The position numbers and the translations under genes are program-made. A model generated the notes under the pieces. That model was not told the origin of the DNA and searched no databases. It saw only the letters and a program-made list of their open reading frames with translations. Source: a virus. From it: a stretch of 44,503 bases of DNA. The DNA is taken from IMG/VR virus record IMGVR_UViG_3300009553_000039, positions 1 to 44,503 of that record. One strand, 5' to 3'. Of the stretch, positions 41,996 through 44,503 are shown piece after piece. Numbering within the stretch: the stretch's first letter is position 1; each line of letters opens with the position of its first letter.

Positions 41996-43950
41996 TCTGA
42001 TAGATCGACAAGACGTTGCAGACACATGGCTACCAATATCATACATTCGCAATCCCATGCGTGGTTAGGTCGCTTTGATCCAGTCGCCTTAACCTTCCCG
42101 TCCTTGGTTGTTACGCTCATATTAGTCCACCATTCTTGTTTTCTGTTACGCGACGTGATAATCGTTTGCCTAGTCTCTGCGTTGATCTGCTTGATATACT
42201 CCGCGCCTACGTCATCCGGGATACCCCAATAGAGGGCGTTACCTTGCTTGAATGCGCTGAGTAGGTTCTTGATGTGCAAGTTGATCCAATCGTATCTGCG
42301 GGCCAACCTCATCACGGCGCGACCCCTTGTGACGCGCCTATTGATCTGCTGTCGCTCAGTTCCAGTAAACGGATCAGCCCACTTTTCTTCCGAATACGGT
42401 AACTCAATAACAACACGCTTAATCATTCGTGTGCGTTGATCTACTATCTCGTTGATATGCTTGAATAACTCGCGATCAACTCCCTTCATGCATGTCCAGC
42501 CTCGCATGGCTGCCGCCGCATATACTTCATTCGCTTCAAACCCGCTGTCGATTAACACGCATTGTTCAGCAACTCCAAATTCCTTGGCCTTAGCTTCAAT
42601 CTCGTCGTAGCTATTAAGACAATCCGCTTCTGTTACTCCACGATCTATCAGCCTGCTTTCGCCGTTAGGCCTGCATGCCCTAAGAACATACGGGTAGCCC
42701 CATTGCTGCTTATCGTTTCCCATGAAACGGATTGATTCGCTTTCCCATTGGCCTGCGATATAGATGTTCGGCGATCCTAAGCTATAATCAGCGCGAGCTA
42801 CTTTCTGATTTCCTGTGACGTGCTTGGATTCGTCCCATGCTTCAGTCTGTCGCCGCGTCCAGAATTGCCGCAGTGGTTCTATGTTACCGTAATTCCTGAA
42901 TTGCTGGACTGCCTGCAAAAACTCTACAACCCACTGTGCCCATGTTATACCCGGCCAATTGACACTGAGCACGTTAAATCTGTAGCTCTTATGCCAGTCC
43001 GGCGCGTCCGGGTTAGTGTGAACGTAAAGCGCCCCTTCGTTTAACTGCCTTCGACTTCTCGCGTTGTCCGGGTAATCCTCGTTACAATACTCGCATGAGT
43101 AACGCACTGTTTTGGCTACCGCCTTCAAATCCCATTCCTTACCGGGCCTAGTTGTCGCATCACGCTCCCATTGCAGACCGCCGCGTTGATTGCGCTTACC
43201 CCAGCGCGGCCTTTGCGTGCGTCCGCACTTCAGGCAACGCCACGACCATTCGCCCATCGATCCTGCTTTCCAGAGTAAATCAAAATCGTCGCCGTCAACG
43301 CCCGGAATGCTCCCGTTCATCACCTTGTAATTCCATGCGTAAGACACATTGCAGCGCTTGTGAGCTATCGCCAGCCTGCCTATAGGCCATTGCCAGCACT
43401 CATCGTTGAACTGCGTCTGAATAGACTTTTCTTCCAAGTTACTTTCCGCGCATCCCTGAATCTTAAACGGCATGCCGTCTGAAAATATAACGCTCTGTAT
43501 CCGCGCCTTGTTATGATCTGCGGGTAGCTTGTCTATGATTGATTCACAACTCCGCGCCTGCGGCCACCAGCGTTGTTCTGCAAACTCTTTAGCCGCCTCA
43601 TCCTTGTAGGTATTCCACTGCATAGGGCCGGGACGATTGACGATAGCCCACATGCTTGCGCCTTCCATTGCCTTAGTCCTGCCGCCCTGATTCGGCCCGA
43701 CCATTGTAACCATCCGAATGATCTCATCCTGAAAAGACTTCAGTGGCTCGCGTAGTTGCGGAGTATTGGCTACATCATACTGCCCTTGTATCGGCGAAGT
43801 CGTATCCAGACTGACGTTCTCGTGCAACCATTCGTCTATTGGTTGCTCGCTGGGCTTGCGGATAGCCTCGGCGATCTTATGATCCAGCCACGACCAATCC
43901 GTATCGATGTCGATACGCTTAGTGCCCGTTCGCGCCGTTACTGCTTTCAA
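41959..43950 (-). CDS. Terminase large subunit (lambda gpA family)
   Basis: 663 aa. 'NVSLDTTSPIQGQYDVANTPQLREPLKSFQDEIIRMVTMVGPNQGGRT' holds a Walker A variant GPNQGGRT (85-92); 'FNDECW' near 185 fits Walker B; CLKCG (about 242) and CEYC (about 288) form the zinc-binding insert typical of GpA-type terminases. The nuclease domain follows. The only start available after an upstream TAG is a TTG at 43950, overlapping TerS. Palindrome copies lie near both ends of the gene. Confidence 0.8.
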   Translation of the reverse strand: MKAVTARTGTKRIDIDTDWSWLDHKIAEAIRKPSEQPIDEWLHENVSLDTTSPIQGQYDVANTPQLREPLKSFQDEIIRMVTMVGPNQGGRTKAMEGASMWAIVNRPGPMQWNTYKDEAAKEFAEQRWWPQARSCESIIDKLPADHNKARIQSVIFSDGMPFKIQGCAESNLEEKSIQTQFNDECWQWPIGRLAIAHKRCNVSYAWNYKVMNGSIPGVDGDDFDLLWKAGSMGEWSWRCLKCGRTQRPRWGKRNQRGGLQWERDATTRPGKEWDLKAVAKTVRYSCEYCNEDYPDNARSRRQLNEGALYVHTNPDAPDWHKSYRFNVLSVNWPGITWAQWVVEFLQAVQQFRNYGNIEPLRQFWTRRQTEAWDESKHVTGNQKVARADYSLGSPNIYIAGQWESESIRFMGNDKQQWGYPYVLRACRPNGESRLIDRGVTEADCLNSYDEIEAKAKEFGVAEQCVLIDSGFEANEVYAAAAMRGWTCMKGVDRELFKHINEIVDQRTRMIKRVVIELPYSEEKWADPFTGTERQQINRRVTRGRAVMRLARRYDWINLHIKNLLSAFKQGNALYWGIPDDVGAEYIKQINAETRQTIITSRNRKQEWWTNMSVTTKDGKVKATGSKRPNHAWDCECMILVAMCLQRLVDLSEWQAESIDVDTL
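41966..41981. repeat. 16-bp palindrome copy (GTATCGACATCGATAC)
   Basis: Exact copy, CA orientation, 7 bp before the terminase stop codon. Confidence 0.9.
43901..43916. repeat. 16-bp palindrome copy (GTATCGATGTCGATAC)
   Basis: Exact copy, TG orientation, 34 bp inside the start of the terminase large subunit gene, encoding RIDIDT. Confidence 0.9.
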
Positions 43951-44431
43951 GCGATCTAGCTACTTTCTCTCTAATATCTGCCCACCTTCGGCCTAATACC
44001 TTGGCGATCTCGCCTGCCGACATTCCTTCTAATCTCGGTGGCAACTCATGCATGAAAGCTTTGTCGCCTTCTCTCACGAGTAATCCAAAGTTCTTCATAA
44101 TCCTGTCACTCGTCTCAGATTTCAGACAGTACTTCTCGCGTTTAACATCCAGATCGAATTGCTCTTTTTCTGCTGCGAGTAGTTGCCGCTTAATAAATGC
44201 CGCGTCGCGAGGATTCGGCGTTGACCCGTTACTGCCGTTCTTTTTCTCGCGCCTGTTCCAATACGAGAAGTTAGCATCCCTGAATCTCTCCCACTCGCCA
44301 ACATCCCAGCCCTTACCCGGTACTTGAACTGGATGATGCGGTAACTCGAATAAACGTTCTAGGGCAGGCCGCGAGATACCCAACCGTTGATGTAACACGG
44401 TCTTGTTTTTGGCATATCGACTTGTCCGCAC
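43919..44431 (-). CDS. Terminase small subunit (Nu1-like)
   Basis: 170 aa from GTG at 44431. An N-terminal region 'LHQRLGISRPALERLFELPHHPVQV' reads as a DNA-binding winged-HTH; the rest is helical with 'EKEQFDLDVKREKYCLKSET', as in Nu1/TerS that bind the packaging site. Directly upstream of TerL, overlapping it by 32 nt. Confidence 0.7.
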   Translation of the reverse strand: MRTSRYAKNKTVLHQRLGISRPALERLFELPHHPVQVPGKGWDVGEWERFRDANFSYWNRREKKNGSNGSTPNPRDAAFIKRQLLAAEKEQFDLDVKREKYCLKSETSDRIMKNFGLLVREGDKAFMHELPPRLEGMSAGEIAKVLGRRWADIREKVARSLESSNGANGH

Positions 44432-44437
44432 GATATA

Positions 44438-44466
44438 CAGCTAACCGCTATAACGCGAATTTGCAA
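44438..44466 (-). promoter_or_regulatory. Possible promoter upstream of the terminase genes
   Basis: Minus strand: TTGCAA, 17 bp, TAGCTG, 6 nt, GTG (44431). Same proportions as the early set but the -10 box is weaker and the operator is not present. It could start the late operon at the window edge. Confidence 0.45.
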
Positions 44467-44503
44467 ATACTGATCCTAAAATCCTAGCTTGTGTCGGGAG
44501 ACC

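Noticed and set aside
17195-43916. IDVDT / VSTSIP peptide strings as a shared protein motif
   Set aside because: The same 16-bp DNA is read in three different frames giving unrelated peptides, so selection acts on DNA rather than on a protein motif.
1-44503. Plus-strand open frames such as 19703-20149, 21349-21804 and 37996-38421
   Set aside because: They lie opposite well-supported minus-strand genes, show repetitive or low-complexity peptides without family features, and lack ribosome sites. All convincing genes are on the minus strand.
1-44503. tRNA genes, rRNA or a CRISPR array
   Set aside because: No cloverleaf-like stretch with the usual GTTC-arm, no repeated 25-40-bp units with regular spacers were seen; I could not run a tRNA search.
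1-44503. Integrase, attachment sites or insertion sequences
   Set aside because: No transposase or recombinase motif and no flanking duplications were found. The window alone cannot decide between lytic and temperate lifestyle.

Overview
The window is part of a tailed double-stranded DNA phage (or prophage) genome. Every gene I can support lies on the minus strand, so transcription runs from high to low coordinates. Genes are packed with ATGA, GTGA or TAATG stop/start overlaps. The right part (about 44.4 to 17.6 kb, read leftwards) is a lambda-like late region: small and large terminase, a gpW-like protein, a very long portal, a protease/scaffold, decoration protein, major capsid protein, head-tail joining genes, tail-assembly chaperone pair G/GT with an A9 slippery site, tape measure, baseplate/fibre genes, then holin and a GH75 chitosanase-like lysin. 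This order and the tape measure indicate a long non-contractile or simple tail (siphovirus-like); I saw no sheath gene. A strong terminator (34.6 kb) divides the head genes and a palindrome-only terminator candidate (17.5 kb) ends the late region.

The left part (17.4 to 1 kb) is an early/accessory region of about 55 mostly tiny genes. Recognisable functions are a RecT-like annealing protein, a DUF1351-like partner, a PD-(D/E)XK-like nuclease, a SWIM zinc finger, a sigma-70 region-4-like protein, several zinc-ribbon and single-TM peptides, and a cluster of a Ycf46-like AAA+ ATPase, a Ycf35/DUF1257-like protein and a DUF2997-like protein. No polymerase, primase, helicase or integrase is visible, so more genome must lie outside the window.

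The host is uncertain. The cysteine-rich virion-region protein with GACC...GDGT-C repeats, the dockerin-like calcium loops in the fibre and the GH75-type lysin would fit a phage of a Planctomycetota/PVC-like or other environmental bacterium; this is inference only.

The most unusual signals are not single genes. (1) Eleven exact copies of a 16-bp near-palindrome, GTATCGA-TG-TCGATAC, are spread through the window in both orientations and in all reading frames. (2) A 7-mer, CCGTCGC on the plus strand (GCGACGG in the transcripts), occurs about 32 times in the left 19.5 kb, always in the same orientation and with falling density, and I found none in the remaining 25 kb. (3) Seven early promoters share one architecture (TTGNNN, 15-16 bp, TAANRT) with an overlapping operator, and six have a start codon only 5-7 nt after the -10 box, which predicts leaderless mRNAs. 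(4) The portal protein carries a ParB-like and a zeta-toxin-like kinase domain at its C-terminus. (5) The AAA+ ATPase has its Walker B segment before Walker A, a rearranged core.
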